From Ancylothrix sp. D3o (GTDB taxonomy: Bacteria > Cyanobacteriota > Cyanobacteriia > Cyanobacteriales > Oscillatoriaceae): a DNA stretch of 64,000 bases. The notes below the pieces were generated by a model. That model searched no databases. It worked only from the letters and a program-made list of their open reading frames with translations, and had not been told where the DNA came from. A program made the translations under genes and the position numbers. Where the stretch lies: positions 159,649-223,648 of the forward strand of contig NZ_JAMXEX010000009.1 of the NCBI RefSeq assembly GCF_025370775.1, read 5' to 3'. Positions 24,470-33,641 of this stretch are shown here, piece after piece. Each line of letters opens with the position of its first letter. The stretch's first letter is position 1.

Positions 24470-24755
24470 TAAAGCCGCCGATTTAACGCCGCCGGTTAGC
24501 TGATTATAATAACCCGTTAAAGCCGCCGGTTAAAACCGGCGTCTACACGAATAGGAAGTCCTACGGACTAAATAATGAAATCTCCTAACCCCGTAGGGGT
24601 TTTTTTCTTGTAGACGCCGGTTTTAACCGGTGGCTATTTAACTGTTTAACCGGTGGCTATTTAACTGTTTAACCGGTGGCTATTTAACTGTTTAACCGGC
24701 GGCTATTTAACTGTTTAACCGGCGGCTATTTAACCGGCGGCTCTTTATCCCAAAT
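24470..24755. repeat. Hairpin-rich repeat cluster with 23-bp tandem array
   Basis: Two long inverted arms (gccggttaaaaccggcgtct near 24524-24543, and agacgccggttttaaccgg at 24612-24630) flank a core carrying a tacgg/ccgta pair. The right arm runs into a tandem array of a 23-base unit (tttaaccggtggctatttaactg) at 24622-24644, 24645-24667, 24668-24690 and 24691-24713, plus a partial fifth. Copies four and five change t to c (ccggcgg), preserving pairing potential. It separates the convergent uvsE and fmt genes and probably ends both transcripts. Confidence 0.8.
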
Positions 24756-24778
24756 AATTAACTTATTACCCTCAAAAA

Positions 24779-25783
24779 TTAACCCCCATTTTCCAAAACC
24801 TCACCCACCGGCAACCGAGAACCATTAACAAAATCCCAACCAGATTGAGGACGTTTCCCCGCCAGTTGCACACTATGTAAAAGCAATAAACCCTCACCCG
24901 TTTTAATCACCGGCCCGAAATTTTTAACCACACTCACAACCTCCCCAACTTTCCCCCCTAAACTTGATAAATCTTCCCAACTTTTCTCTAAAACATCAAA
25001 GCCAGCCGGCAACTCCCCCCAAAATTTCACCCCAAGAGGTACAGTCGCCAAAACCTTAATCGCCTCCCCACGAAACCTAGCCGCACAATTTGGATAAAAC
25101 CCCCGAACTTGATTATGCAAACTAATAGCAGAACGCGACCAATCGATCAAAAAATCCTCCTTTTTAATCAGCGGCGCATAAGTCGCCAAGCTATCATCTT
25201 GGGGAATCGCTTCAACCTCCCCAGCTTGCAACTTTAACAACGTTTCAATTAACAAACTTGCCCCAATTGGAGCCAAAACTTCCGCCAACTCCCCAGCATT
25301 ATCAAACAACCCAACCGGCGTAAAAGCCTTCAACAACATTGGGCCGGTATCCATCCCCACATTCATCAACATTGTAGTAATACCCGTTTCCTTTTCCCCC
25401 TCATAAATACACCACTGAATAGGAGCCGCACCGCGATACTTTGGTAAAATTGACCCATGAACATTAACACAACCCAACTTAGGCATATCTAAAATTTCTT
25501 GCGATAAAATTTGCCCATAAGCAACCACAACAAAAACATCAGCCCCAGCCTCTCGTAGCAAATTTAACGTCTCTGGATCTTTTTTAATGCGAGCCGGTTG
25601 CCACACCGGCAAATTGTATTCAAGTGCCACTTTTTTAACCGGCGAAGGTGATAACTCCTTCCCGCGTCCCCGCCGTTTGTCTGGTTGAGAAACCACCGCC
25701 AAAACCTCAAATTCTGGATGTTCTAACAAACCTCTCAGCGTCGGAACAGCAAACTCAGGAGTCCCAAAAAAAATAACTTTCAT
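24779..25783 (-). CDS. fmt: Methionyl-tRNA formyltransferase
   Basis: The protein has 334 residues from [16 protein letters not shown], the standard Fmt N-terminus; an ATG six codons upstream would add MSEILC and is less likely. Catalytic motifs are present: [19 protein letters not shown] (~108-126), [17 protein letters not shown] and the C-terminal OB-like domain. It formylates Met on initiator tRNA using 10-formyl-THF. The usual partner def is not adjacent. The gene converges on uvsE across the repeat cluster. Confidence 0.95.
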   Translation of the reverse strand: MKVIFFGTPEFAVPTLRGLLEHPEFEVLAVVSQPDKRRGRGKELSPSPVKKVALEYNLPVWQPARIKKDPETLNLLREAGADVFVVVAYGQILSQEILDMPKLGCVNVHGSILPKYRGAAPIQWCIYEGEKETGITTMLMNVGMDTGPMLLKAFTPVGLFDNAGELAEVLAPIGASLLIETLLKLQAGEVEAIPQDDSLATYAPLIKKEDFLIDWSRSAISLHNQVRGFYPNCAARFRGEAIKVLATVPLGVKFWGELPAGFDVLEKSWEDLSSLGGKVGEVVSVVKNFGPVIKTGEGLLLLHSVQLAGKRPQSGWDFVNGSRLPVGEVLENGG

Positions 25784-26191
25784 ACACAAAATCTCACTCA
25801 AAATTTAGGAAATTTTATTATAAACCTCAGCCCCAGCCCCTCCAAGCAAAGAGCCTCAGATATACCGAAAACAAAACAGCCCCACAACCAACGGCTGCGA
25901 GGCATCAGGACAGATAAACGCTTCAACTTTATTCTCTGCAATTCTGTTGTGTTAGACTGCATAGCTTGTGCCGGTTTTAAAGCTGTCTATTGGCCAATAC
26001 ATTTTTCCACTCCAACACCCCCAGTTACAAAAAACGTAACCAGCACCCCCCCTAACTTTGTTTACCTTAACTTAGTAGAGAAATCCTTATGCACTCAGAG
26101 CAGCCCCAAGGCCGGCTGCTTTTTTATTATTTAACGCCCCCACAAGCAGAGCCATGCAAAGCCTTCTGGATCATCCCTTACTTTAACCTTA
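25784..26191 (+). other. Gap with a possible unannotated transcript ending in a terminator
   Basis: No credible protein gene is seen in this 408-base gap between two minus-strand genes. On the plus strand it ends in a good terminator (26099-26126), yet no plus-strand gene precedes it, so a small RNA starting somewhere after 25900 is possible. No known RNA family was recognised. Confidence 0.35.
26099..26126 (+). terminator. Orphan rho-independent terminator
   Basis: The 7-bp stem agcagcc/ggctgct (26099-26105 with 26114-26120) has a ccaaggcc loop and is followed by a run of Ts. There is no coding region upstream on this strand. Confidence 0.7.
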
Positions 26192-26650
26192 TCAGTTCCC
26201 CATTACCAATTTCATAACCAAATCCCTATGATTAAATAACCAATTTGCTCCTCCTCCAGCCCCCATAGAACTTAAAGATAAAACACTTAAAATTGCCAAA
26301 GCCTTGCTATCTCCAATCGCCGCCGTTTGAAGATTGAGCCTAATCAAACAGGCAGCGACAACCAAAAGCATAACTTGAGTAAAAACATGAAACCAAGAAA
26401 GGATAATAACCGTTAACATAGCAGCGAATGTTACCGCAAAAAAGGCTTTTGTATCTGTGCTAATCCAGCGTAAAAAAAACTTCCGAATAATTGCCCAAGG
26501 CGAAGCCAAAGCCTCCGCCACCAATAAAATTAAACCCGTCACCAGTAGCCAAATCCAAACCGAAACCGCAGAAGCCGCTAAAAGCCATCCTAAATTGAAA
26601 TAGGCAGCCAAGAAAAGAAAAAGCGAAAACTGATTATATAAAAAAGACAT
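26192..26650 (-). CDS. Conserved membrane protein, four helices
   Basis: The protein has 152 residues and about four hydrophobic segments: LFLFLAAYFNLGWLLAASAV, WIWLLVTGLILLVAEA, FFAVTFAAMLTVIILSW and VFTQVMLLVVAACLIRLNL. It ends with a Gly-rich stretch (SSMGAGGGANWLFNHRDLVM). I have seen similar proteins in cyanobacteria but know no function. No enzyme motif. Preceded and followed by its own intergenic gaps, so probably monocistronic. Confidence 0.65.
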   Translation of the reverse strand: MSFLYNQFSLFLFLAAYFNLGWLLAASAVSVWIWLLVTGLILLVAEALASPWAIIRKFFLRWISTDTKAFFAVTFAAMLTVIILSWFHVFTQVMLLVVAACLIRLNLQTAAIGDSKALAILSVLSLSSMGAGGGANWLFNHRDLVMKLVMGN

Positions 26651-26881
26651 TTCAGCTTTTGTAAATCAAAGATTATTTTTTAAACCTAGCGTTGATTGCA
26701 TCAATTAACCTCAGCACCCCCACCGGCCAGCCAAAATCCCTTTCCAAGCCTGCCGGCATCTTTAGATCCCCCATCGGCCTTGCCTCACCCATATCTCACC
26801 CCAGGTATTAATTGACTTCCAACCCAATCTAGCCCCTCAATTATAACTCATACATAAATCAAACTGCCTTTAATTTTTATT

Positions 26882-26907
26882 AAAAAAGGTGGGAGCCAAA
26901 CCCACCC
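26882..26907 (-). terminator. Terminator of the NIL-ferredoxin gene
   Basis: The stem ggtggg/cccacc (26888-26893 with 26901-26906) is followed, read on the minus strand, by six Ts (complement of 26882-26887). It lies 14 bases past the stop at 26921. Confidence 0.75.
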
Positions 26908-26920
26908 TAAAAAATCATCT

Positions 26921-27325
26921 CTACAAATTCGTAGAAATAGCCTCGACCGGACAAGTCGGAATACATTGCTCGCAAACAATACAACGAGAACGAGTGAAAT
27001 TCAACTTAAAACTTTGAGAATCAAGCGTTAAAGCCTCCGTCGGACAAACCCCCGTACACAAACCACAATGAACACAAATTTCCTCATCAATTAAAATCTC
27101 TCGACTTGCCAAAGAAACATTAATATGCTGTGAACGCATCCACTCAATTGCCGCATCAAGTTCATCAATATCCCCCGAAAGTTCCACCACCAGAGTACCA
27201 ATTTGATTAGGAGCCACTTGGGCGCGGATAATATTCGCAGCCACATTAAAATCTTTAGCCAGTCGGTAAGTCACCGGCATTTGGATCGCACGTTTTGGGA
27301 AAGTCAGCGTTACCCGTTTTTTCAC
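26921..27325 (-). CDS. NIL-domain ferredoxin with two [4Fe-4S] motifs
   Basis: The protein has 134 residues. The N-terminal ~75 residues form a NIL domain (KRVTLTFPKRAIQMPVTYRL, IGTLVVELSGD), known from methionine ABC ATPases as an amino acid-binding module. Two ferredoxin motifs follow: CVHCGLCTGVCP (~87-98) and CIVCEQCIPTCP (~116-127). Such fusions are linked to sulfur amino acid metabolism or assimilation, but the redox partner is unknown. Divergent from txlA with a ~60-base shared promoter region. Confidence 0.9.
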   Translation of the reverse strand: MKKRVTLTFPKRAIQMPVTYRLAKDFNVAANIIRAQVAPNQIGTLVVELSGDIDELDAAIEWMRSQHINVSLASREILIDEEICVHCGLCTGVCPTEALTLDSQSFKLNFTRSRCIVCEQCIPTCPVEAISTNL

Positions 27326-27385
27326 GACAGAAAACTTCCAAAAAAGTTAGTTATATTTAAATCATAACTTCTCAAAAAAAAACCG

Positions 27386-27961
27386 ATGACAGCCAAAACA
27401 CCTCAACCCAACAACACCCCCGCCCGCGTGCGAAATTTCCTCATCGCCCTCGCCGCCATTATCCTCACCGTCGCAATTTTTATCGGTTTGCGGACAGAAA
27501 CAACCGCCACCGAATTAACAGAACTCGCCGAAGAATCCACCCCCCTAGAACTCGCCCTCACCAACGGACAACCTACATTCATGGAATTTTATGCAAATTG
27601 GTGTACAAGCTGCATGGCAATGGCCCCAGAAATCAAAGAATTAGAACAACAATACCAAGGAAAAATCAACTTTGTCATGCTTAATGTAGACAACACAAAA
27701 TGGCTGCCCGAATTAATGAAATATCGAGTTGATGGCATTCCCCACTTTGTATTTTTAAACAACAAAGCCGAAGACATTGGCGAAAGCATAGGCGAAGTCC
27801 CCCGCAACATTTTAGAAGCAAATTTAGAAGCACTAATTGCCGGCAACCCCTTACCTTACGCCAAAGCAAAAGGCCAAAAATCAGCCTTTGAAGCACCAGT
27901 AGCGCCCACAAAAAACAGCAGCAGTGATCCTCGCACTCACAGCAGCCAAGTTGTTAATTAA
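27386..27961 (+). CDS. txlA: Membrane-anchored thioredoxin-like protein TxlA
   Basis: The protein has 191 residues. One N-terminal membrane segment (FLIALAAIILTVAIFIGL, ~18-35) is followed by a thioredoxin fold with active site WCTSC (~73-77) and the cis-Pro in VDGIPHFVF. It is the cyanobacterial homologue of plant HCF164, which passes reducing equivalents across the thylakoid membrane for cytochrome b6f assembly. The active site differs from canonical WCGPC, as is typical of TxlA. The tail after ~165 is low complexity. Confidence 0.85.
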   Translation: MTAKTPQPNNTPARVRNFLIALAAIILTVAIFIGLRTETTATELTELAEESTPLELALTNGQPTFMEFYANWCTSCMAMAPEIKELEQQYQGKINFVMLNVDNTKWLPELMKYRVDGIPHFVFLNNKAEDIGESIGEVPRNILEANLEALIAGNPLPYAKAKGQKSAFEAPVAPTKNSSSDPRTHSSQVVN

Positions 27962-28093
27962 AACCCCTAACCGGCCTTCTCTCTTCAGGTGTCTCGCCCA
28001 GTGGCGCTGGCAACATCAACGCCCGCAATTGATTAATCACATCTCATGTTGCCCGATACCCCTGGGGAGAGAAGTCAGGGGGGAAATTTTGCC

Positions 28094-28789
28094 TCAAATC
28101 GGCAACTTATTAATATCCTTATTCGACCCAATCACCACCATAGCCGTCCCCTTTTGTAAACGCTTATTCGGAGAAGGATTAATTTCAAACTTGTTATCTT
28201 GACTCACCGCCAGCAAATTTAACCCATAACGCGAACGCAATTGCAACTCCGCAATCGTCCTGCCATGAAACTCTTCCGGCACAATTAATTCCACAATACT
28301 ATTATCTGGATCAAGATCAAACCGGTCTAAAATACTCGGTTGCGTCAGAGTTTTTGCCAAAGTACAACCCATTTCGTGTTCAGGAAAAACCACATGATCT
28401 GCCCCGACTTTTCTTAACAACTTAACATGAATCTCCGTTGAAGCTTTCGCCACAACATGAGGCACACCACCCTCCTTTAAATTTAAAGTCGTAATCACAC
28501 TTTCTTCAACATAATTACCAATCGCCACAATTACTGTATCAAACTCAAACAAACCGGCTTGTTTTAAAGCATAAGATTCTGTTGAGTCTAATTGCAAAGC
28601 GTGGGATGCAAGGTGATCCGTTAAAACTTGAGTTACCCGCTTTTCATCGGTATCTATACCTAAAACCTCGTATCCCAAACCGTGTAACGTTTGGCAAACG
28701 GCCCGACCAAACCGGCCTAAGCCAATCACAGCAAATTGTTTATTGTCTTTACGCAAACTGCGTAAGAATCCAAGCGAAGAAAGATTCAC
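28094..28789 (-). CDS. KtrA-type (TrkA family) potassium uptake regulatory subunit
   Basis: The protein has 231 residues from a GTG (VNLSSLGFLRSLRK), which matches homologue starts better than a TTG six codons further upstream. An RCK_N Rossmann domain (FAVIGLGRFGRAVCQTL, then LGIDTDEKRV) binds nucleotide, and an RCK_C domain fills residues ~145-225. It forms the cytoplasmic gating ring for the KtrB channel encoded just upstream at 28925. The same-strand arrangement suggests one operon. Confidence 0.88.
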   Translation of the reverse strand: MNLSSLGFLRSLRKDNKQFAVIGLGRFGRAVCQTLHGLGYEVLGIDTDEKRVTQVLTDHLASHALQLDSTESYALKQAGLFEFDTVIVAIGNYVEESVITTLNLKEGGVPHVVAKASTEIHVKLLRKVGADHVVFPEHEMGCTLAKTLTQPSILDRFDLDPDNSIVELIVPEEFHGRTIAELQLRSRYGLNLLAVSQDNKFEINPSPNKRLQKGTAMVVIGSNKDINKLPI

Positions 28790-28924
28790 AGCTAATAAGT
28801 AGAGCAACGATGTTAATCTACATTACCAACATTTACCCCCAATTTCATTTTTTTTGGAGTTTGAAAGATAGAAAAAACTTATCACACTCCTGCATCCTCA
28901 AACCCCCATTCCCCAGTCGCTACA

Positions 28925-30277
28925 TTATCCCACCAGCAAATTTTCTTCCGGGTATTTCACCGACGTAGGTTTAGGATCTCCCAAAACAGCACCCATCAAC
29001 AGCAAAATTCCAACCCGTCCGATATACATAGTGGCGATAATAATCAATTTCCCAGCAACAGAAAGCTTCGCCGTGATGCCGGTAGAAAGTCCTACCGTCG
29101 CAAAAGCAGACACAACCTCAAACAAAATTTGAAGAAAATCATCTGGAGAATTCAAGTTATAACCAGGATCAGTCAAACTAATCAAAGTCGTGCTAATAAT
29201 CACCACCATCAGCGAGCCAAAAAATACCGCAATGGCTTTTAAAATCAAAGAAATGGGAATTTGACGCTGAAAACATTGCACCTCATCTTTGCCACGCAAA
29301 ACAGCCTGCGTACAACTTCCTAATACGATAAAAGTTGTGGTTTTAATACCCCCGCCAGTTCCTCCAGGCGATGCGCCAACAAACATCAAAACAATGGTAA
29401 AAAACAAACCCCCACTCGTCATTTTTCCAATATCAATCGTATTAAAACCAGCCGTGCGCGGCGACACCGATTGAAACCAAGCCGCCATTAATTTATGCCC
29501 AAAACTTAACGGCCCAAAAGTCTCTGGGTTGTTAAATTCCATCACTAAAAATACTAGTGTTCCAAGGATTAAAAGCGCCAGAGTCGTGCGAGTCGCAATT
29601 TTGTAATTTAGCGGAAAAACCACACAAGCCGAACTTCTTTTAAATCGATCACGTCCCCACAAATACATATTCATAATCACCTCATAGCCAATTCCCCCAA
29701 AAATAATTAATCCAGGGACAACCAAATTAACCAGAGGCGATTTTACATAACCTATCAAATTATCCGAGAACAAACTAAACCCGGCATTATTAAACGAATT
29801 TACACTATGAAAAATCGACTGCCAAAGCCCCCCATAGAACCCAAATTTAGGCACAAAAACCAACATCAACAAAAACATCCCCGTCAGTTCAAACAACAGC
29901 GTCGTAGCAATAATTGACTGCACAAGCTGAACCACACCGGCCAACCCTTGCTTATCCAAAGATTGCTGAATCGCAATTTTTTCTTTCAAGCCAAACTTGC
30001 GGCCCAAAATTAACAGCAAAAACGTGGTGGCCGTCATATAACCCAAACCACCAATTTGCACCAAACAAACTAAAAATAACTGCCCCCAAAACGAATAATA
30101 TTTTCCAATATCAACCACAGATAAACCAGTCACACACACCGAAGAAGTTGAAGTAAACAACGCCGTTACCCAATTACTCCACGACCCATCTTGAGTCGAA
30201 ATTGGTAACATTAGCAACAGCGTACCCGCAAGAATAACCGCCAAAAAACCCAGGCAAATTGTTCGAGAAACAGTCAT
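28925..30277 (-). CDS. KtrB-type (TrkH family) potassium uptake membrane subunit
   Basis: A 450-residue protein with ~10 hydrophobic segments and the four pore-loop filters of the Trk/Ktr/HKT family: STSSVCVTGLSVV, SFNNAGFSLFSDN, SPRTAGFNTID and SAFATVGLSTGIT, each with the central Gly. It imports K+ (often with Na+) and needs the KtrA ring. Length fits KtrB rather than TrkH. In cyanobacteria this system matters for osmotic shock. Confidence 0.93.
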   Translation of the reverse strand: MTVSRTICLGFLAVILAGTLLLMLPISTQDGSWSNWVTALFTSTSSVCVTGLSVVDIGKYYSFWGQLFLVCLVQIGGLGYMTATTFLLLILGRKFGLKEKIAIQQSLDKQGLAGVVQLVQSIIATTLLFELTGMFLLMLVFVPKFGFYGGLWQSIFHSVNSFNNAGFSLFSDNLIGYVKSPLVNLVVPGLIIFGGIGYEVIMNMYLWGRDRFKRSSACVVFPLNYKIATRTTLALLILGTLVFLVMEFNNPETFGPLSFGHKLMAAWFQSVSPRTAGFNTIDIGKMTSGGLFFTIVLMFVGASPGGTGGGIKTTTFIVLGSCTQAVLRGKDEVQCFQRQIPISLILKAIAVFFGSLMVVIISTTLISLTDPGYNLNSPDDFLQILFEVVSAFATVGLSTGITAKLSVAGKLIIIATMYIGRVGILLLMGAVLGDPKPTSVKYPEENLLVG

Positions 30278-30369
30278 GGGATTTGAGATTAGAGATTTGA
30301 GATTTTAGATTGGTAGATTTTTCACCACCCAAATTAAAGCTTACTCTACCTCAAAATGTCATCTTTTGA

Positions 30370-30987
30370 TTAAAGTTCCCAAGCCGCTTGAAAAAAATCT
30401 AACTCACACTGCATCGCATAGCGATAAGCCTCAGTTTCCTTTTCCCCTACTGCATAACTATCGAGCAACGTTTCTAACTGCTTCGCCAGCCCTTCAAACT
30501 CCACATTACTGTAAGTGGCAATCCACTCCCCATAAACATGATCAGGAATACCATTTTTTGCCAAAGATTGCCCCAAAAACGCATATAAACGCATACAAGG
30601 CACCATCGCAGCCGCCGTCACCCCCACCTCAGAACTCCAAGCCGTCGCTAATAAAAAATCCGTATAGCGACGAGTCGCAGCAGCCGGCCTCACCTCAGCC
30701 AAATTCACCCCCCATTTTTTCGCATAACTTTTATGCAATTTTAACTCCTCTAAAACCCCACTTGCTAACCCATGAAACACCTCAAAACCCTGCCAATCAC
30801 CACATCTAGCCGCAGCAACACAATAAGCCCGCGCAAACGCCTCCAAAAAAAACGCATCTTGTCCCACATAATAACTAAATTGATATTTTGGCAAAGATCC
30901 ACTGGCAATGCCCTGGACAAACTTATTTTGTAAACAAGCAATCGCTAAATCCTCATTCAACCGCCACAAACTTTCTGATAAACTCAT
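30370..30987 (-). CDS. TenA family protein (aminopyrimidine aminohydrolase/thiaminase II-like)
   Basis: A 205-residue all-helical TenA protein (YYVGQDAFFLEAFARAYCVA, VPCMRLYAFLG, YGEWIATYSNVEF). The Cys in MVPCMRLY corresponds to the catalytic cysteine of TenA_C enzymes, which salvage base-degraded thiamine to hydroxymethylpyrimidine; the C-terminal Glu region (CELDFFQAAWEL) is also intact. No thiamine genes are adjacent. The start gives MSLSESLWRLNEDL. Confidence 0.88.
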   Translation of the reverse strand: MSLSESLWRLNEDLAIACLQNKFVQGIASGSLPKYQFSYYVGQDAFFLEAFARAYCVAAARCGDWQGFEVFHGLASGVLEELKLHKSYAKKWGVNLAEVRPAAATRRYTDFLLATAWSSEVGVTAAAMVPCMRLYAFLGQSLAKNGIPDHVYGEWIATYSNVEFEGLAKQLETLLDSYAVGEKETEAYRYAMQCELDFFQAAWEL

Positions 30988-31058
30988 AAACTTTTACCAA
31001 ACAATTACTAACCTTGCTAGTTTAGAATAAAACAATTATCCCTAAACAAAAACCCACC

Positions 31059-31904
31059 ATGAACTTATCCGAAGAAATAAAACAATTTTATGACAACTCC
31101 ACCGGCCTATGGGAAGAAACCTGGGGAGAACACCTCCATCATGGATATTATGGCCCCAACGGAGACCAAAAAAAAGAGCGCAGACAAGCCCAAATTGACC
31201 TAATAGAAGAAATCCTAAAATGGGCCCCCATCCAAAACCCAAAAAACATCATCGATATTGGTTGTGGAATTGGAGGAAGCACTCTATATTTAGCAGAAAA
31301 ATATAACGCCAACGCCACCGGCATCACCCTCAGCCCCGTCCAAGCAAACCGCGCCACAGAACGCGCCAAAAATGCCGGTTTAGACCACAAAACTCAATTC
31401 CACGTCATAGACGCCCTCCAAATGCCCTTTCCTGACAATTCCTTTGACCTGATCTGGTCATTAGAAAGCGGCGAACATATGCCAAACAAACAAAAATTTC
31501 TCCAAGAATGTTATCGCATCCTTCAACCCGGAGGCACATTTATTTTTGTTACTTGGTGTCATCGCAATTTAGACCAAAACTGCGGCGGACAACTCACAGA
31601 CGACGAACGAAAACACCTAGCAGAAATCTACAGAGTTTATTGCCTTCCCTACGTCATTTCCCTAGCCGAATATGAGCAAATGGCAACAGAAGCCGGTTTC
31701 AAAAACATTCAAACAGCAGACTGGTCAAAAGCCGTCGCCCCCTTCTGGGATACCGTCATAGACTCAGCCCTTAACCTTGAATCAATTTTAGGCTTAATAA
31801 ATGCCGGTTGGACAACAATTCAAGCCGCCCTTTCCCTACCATTAATGAGTAACGGATATAAACGCGGCTTAATAAAATTCGGCCTTCTTACCGGCACCAA
31901 ATAA
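31059..31904 (+). CDS. Gamma-tocopherol methyltransferase-like SAM methyltransferase
   Basis: A 281-residue class I methyltransferase. SAM-binding motif I is IIDIGCGIGGSTLYLAEKY (~62-80). Family signatures WGEHLHHGYYGP (~22-33), WSLESGEHMPNKQKFLQECYR and FVTWCHR match the Synechocystis tocopherol methyltransferase (Slr0089) closely as I remember it. It would methylate gamma- to alpha-tocopherol, protecting membranes. It is close to MPBQ and sarcosine methyltransferases, so the exact substrate is inferred from overall similarity. Confidence 0.85.
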   Translation: MNLSEEIKQFYDNSTGLWEETWGEHLHHGYYGPNGDQKKERRQAQIDLIEEILKWAPIQNPKNIIDIGCGIGGSTLYLAEKYNANATGITLSPVQANRATERAKNAGLDHKTQFHVIDALQMPFPDNSFDLIWSLESGEHMPNKQKFLQECYRILQPGGTFIFVTWCHRNLDQNCGGQLTDDERKHLAEIYRVYCLPYVISLAEYEQMATEAGFKNIQTADWSKAVAPFWDTVIDSALNLESILGLINAGWTTIQAALSLPLMSNGYKRGLIKFGLLTGTK

Positions 31905-31980
31905 TCCCTTATTTTCTTTCCCAGGTATTACCTGGGAAGCCTATCTACCTGCCCTCATCTACTTCTGCATCCATCCACTT

Positions 31981-32016
31981 AATCCATCTGCGTTCATCTG
32001 CGTTCATCTGCGGTTT
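31981..32016. repeat. 'ATCTGCGTTC' short tandem repeat
   Basis: A ten-base unit (atctgcgttc) repeats three times. Related arrays, some in reverse orientation, are at 43993-44030, 47081-47112 and 61936-62020. All are intergenic. Confidence 0.75.
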
Positions 32017-32035
32017 AAAAAACCCCCTTTCCCAC

Positions 32036-32947
32036 CTAAAACAAACGGTAAACTTGAGACGCCGCCCGATGAACCAAAGAATGCCGGTAAACCAAACTTC
32101 TCATATCCTCACAATACCCCCCACCAATCACACAAGCCACAGGAAAACCAGCCCCAACACAAGTAGATAAAACCTGCATATCCCGACGAAACAAACCACT
32201 ATCAGTCATCGCCAACTTACCCAAACGATCCCCCACATGAACATCAACACCCGCATCATAAAGCACCAAATCAGGCTTTACCTCAGAAAGCAAATCAGGT
32301 AAATAATTCGCCAAAGTTTGTAAATACTCCTCATCCTCCATCCCCACCGGCAAAGGCACATCTAAATCACTTCTTTGTTTATTCAAAGGAAAATTAACCT
32401 CACAGTGCATCGAAAACGTAAAAACACTCTCATCCCCCTCAAAAATAAAAGCCGTTCCATCCCCTTGATGCACATCCAAATCAACAATTAAAACCTTCTT
32501 CACCAACCCCAACTTTTGCAAAACACGCACCGAAATCGCCAAATCATTAAAAATACAAAAACCAGACCCAAAACCAGGGAAAGCATGATGCGTACCCCCC
32601 GCAGTATTACAAGCCAAACCACACTCCAAAGCCAACCTAGCCGTTAAAATACTCCCCCCCACAGCCACACAAGTTCGATTCACCAAAGCCGGACTCCAAG
32701 GTAAACCAATCCGCCTTTGCGCCTTCGCATCCAAACTACCCTCACAATATCCCTTAACATAACAACAATCATGCACCAACTCAATCCAATCTAACGGAGG
32801 TATAACCGGCCTATAAAACTGATTTTTGCTTACCACCCCATCCGCCAAAAGCAACTCATAAAGCAACCCAAACTTTTCCATCGGAAAACGATGTCCCACC
32901 GGCAACGGCACCACATAATCAGCATGATAAACAATCGGCAGATCCAT
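32036..32947 (-). CDS. Histone deacetylase-like amidohydrolase
   Basis: The protein has 303 residues. The catalytic His pair is in GGTHHAFPGFG (~117-127). Zinc ligands are in VLIVDLDVHQGDG (Asp and His, ~151-163) and VLYDAGVDVHVGD (~227-239). The catalytic Tyr region and terminal GGGYCED are intact. Bacterial members deacetylate polyamines or other small amides. The start gives MDLPIVYHADYVVPLP. It is convergent with the methyltransferase gene across a short repeat. The substrate is unknown. Confidence 0.92.
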   Translation of the reverse strand: MDLPIVYHADYVVPLPVGHRFPMEKFGLLYELLLADGVVSKNQFYRPVIPPLDWIELVHDCCYVKGYCEGSLDAKAQRRIGLPWSPALVNRTCVAVGGSILTARLALECGLACNTAGGTHHAFPGFGSGFCIFNDLAISVRVLQKLGLVKKVLIVDLDVHQGDGTAFIFEGDESVFTFSMHCEVNFPLNKQRSDLDVPLPVGMEDEEYLQTLANYLPDLLSEVKPDLVLYDAGVDVHVGDRLGKLAMTDSGLFRRDMQVLSTCVGAGFPVACVIGGGYCEDMRSLVYRHSLVHRAASQVYRLF

Positions 32948-33052
32948 TACAATTTTTTTATCCTCAAATATTTTAAATTTTCACCCCTAAGCAACTTGCA
33001 GTTTATCAAAAATCAAGATAAAAACAAATAAACACCCCTTCCCCATACCAAT

Positions 33053-33571
33053 ATGGAAAACACAATAATTTGGCAACAAAACAACCCCAACCCAGAAAAC
33101 CCCACCAACCTAAACATCATCCGTCAATGGTGGGCCGGTCTTTCTGGCCAAAAAATCACCTGGAAACACCGCATAATTCCCCCCACCGGCGACATCACCC
33201 AACTCGACTGGGAACCCCAACGTTTTGACGAAACCTTCGATCTAACCACCCCAGAATTACGCGGAATCACCCTTTATTGGCGCAAACCCGACAATTCCCA
33301 AGAACGCAACATCACCCCCAGCAAACTAGAATTTCACCCTCAACAGCAACAACTTTACATCTATCCCCAATCCCAAAAAACTCTCATCATTCGCATCGGA
33401 TTACCCGAACTCATCTTTAACAAAATCCAAATCAACAATCCCGAAATTCAATACACAACAACCGGCCAAACTCCCACCCTTATTTTCCGAGATCCCAGCC
33501 AACTAATAGAAATCAAAATCTCCCTCACCTCAGAAACCCTCCAACAACTTAAACAACAACTTTTAAGTTAA
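33053..33571 (+). CDS. Hypothetical protein, 172 residues
   Basis: A soluble, Asn/Gln/Pro-rich protein with no recognised domain. Conserved-looking stretches are WWAGLSGQKITWKHRI and LRGITLYWRKPDNS. The last 100 residues alternate in a beta-sheet-like manner. The codon use is C-ending, like its neighbours. It is followed after 70 bases by the MscS gene on the same strand. Function unknown. Confidence 0.55.
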   Translation: MENTIIWQQNNPNPENPTNLNIIRQWWAGLSGQKITWKHRIIPPTGDITQLDWEPQRFDETFDLTTPELRGITLYWRKPDNSQERNITPSKLEFHPQQQQLYIYPQSQKTLIIRIGLPELIFNKIQINNPEIQYTTTGQTPTLIFRDPSQLIEIKISLTSETLQQLKQQLLS

Positions 33572-33641
33572 ATTTGCCTTGGCAAAATCTCCAGTTTGAG
33601 CTAAAATTTCCAAAAGTTTTTTCAAATCAGGGAAACAAAAA

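Noticed and set aside
24622..24740. Tandem 23-bp repeats considered as a CRISPR array
   Set aside because: The units abut directly with no spacers, and there are no cas genes.
25949..26134. 61-residue plus-strand frame in the fmt upstream gap
   Set aside because: Its end runs through the terminator hairpin and T run, so it is not a plausible coding sequence.
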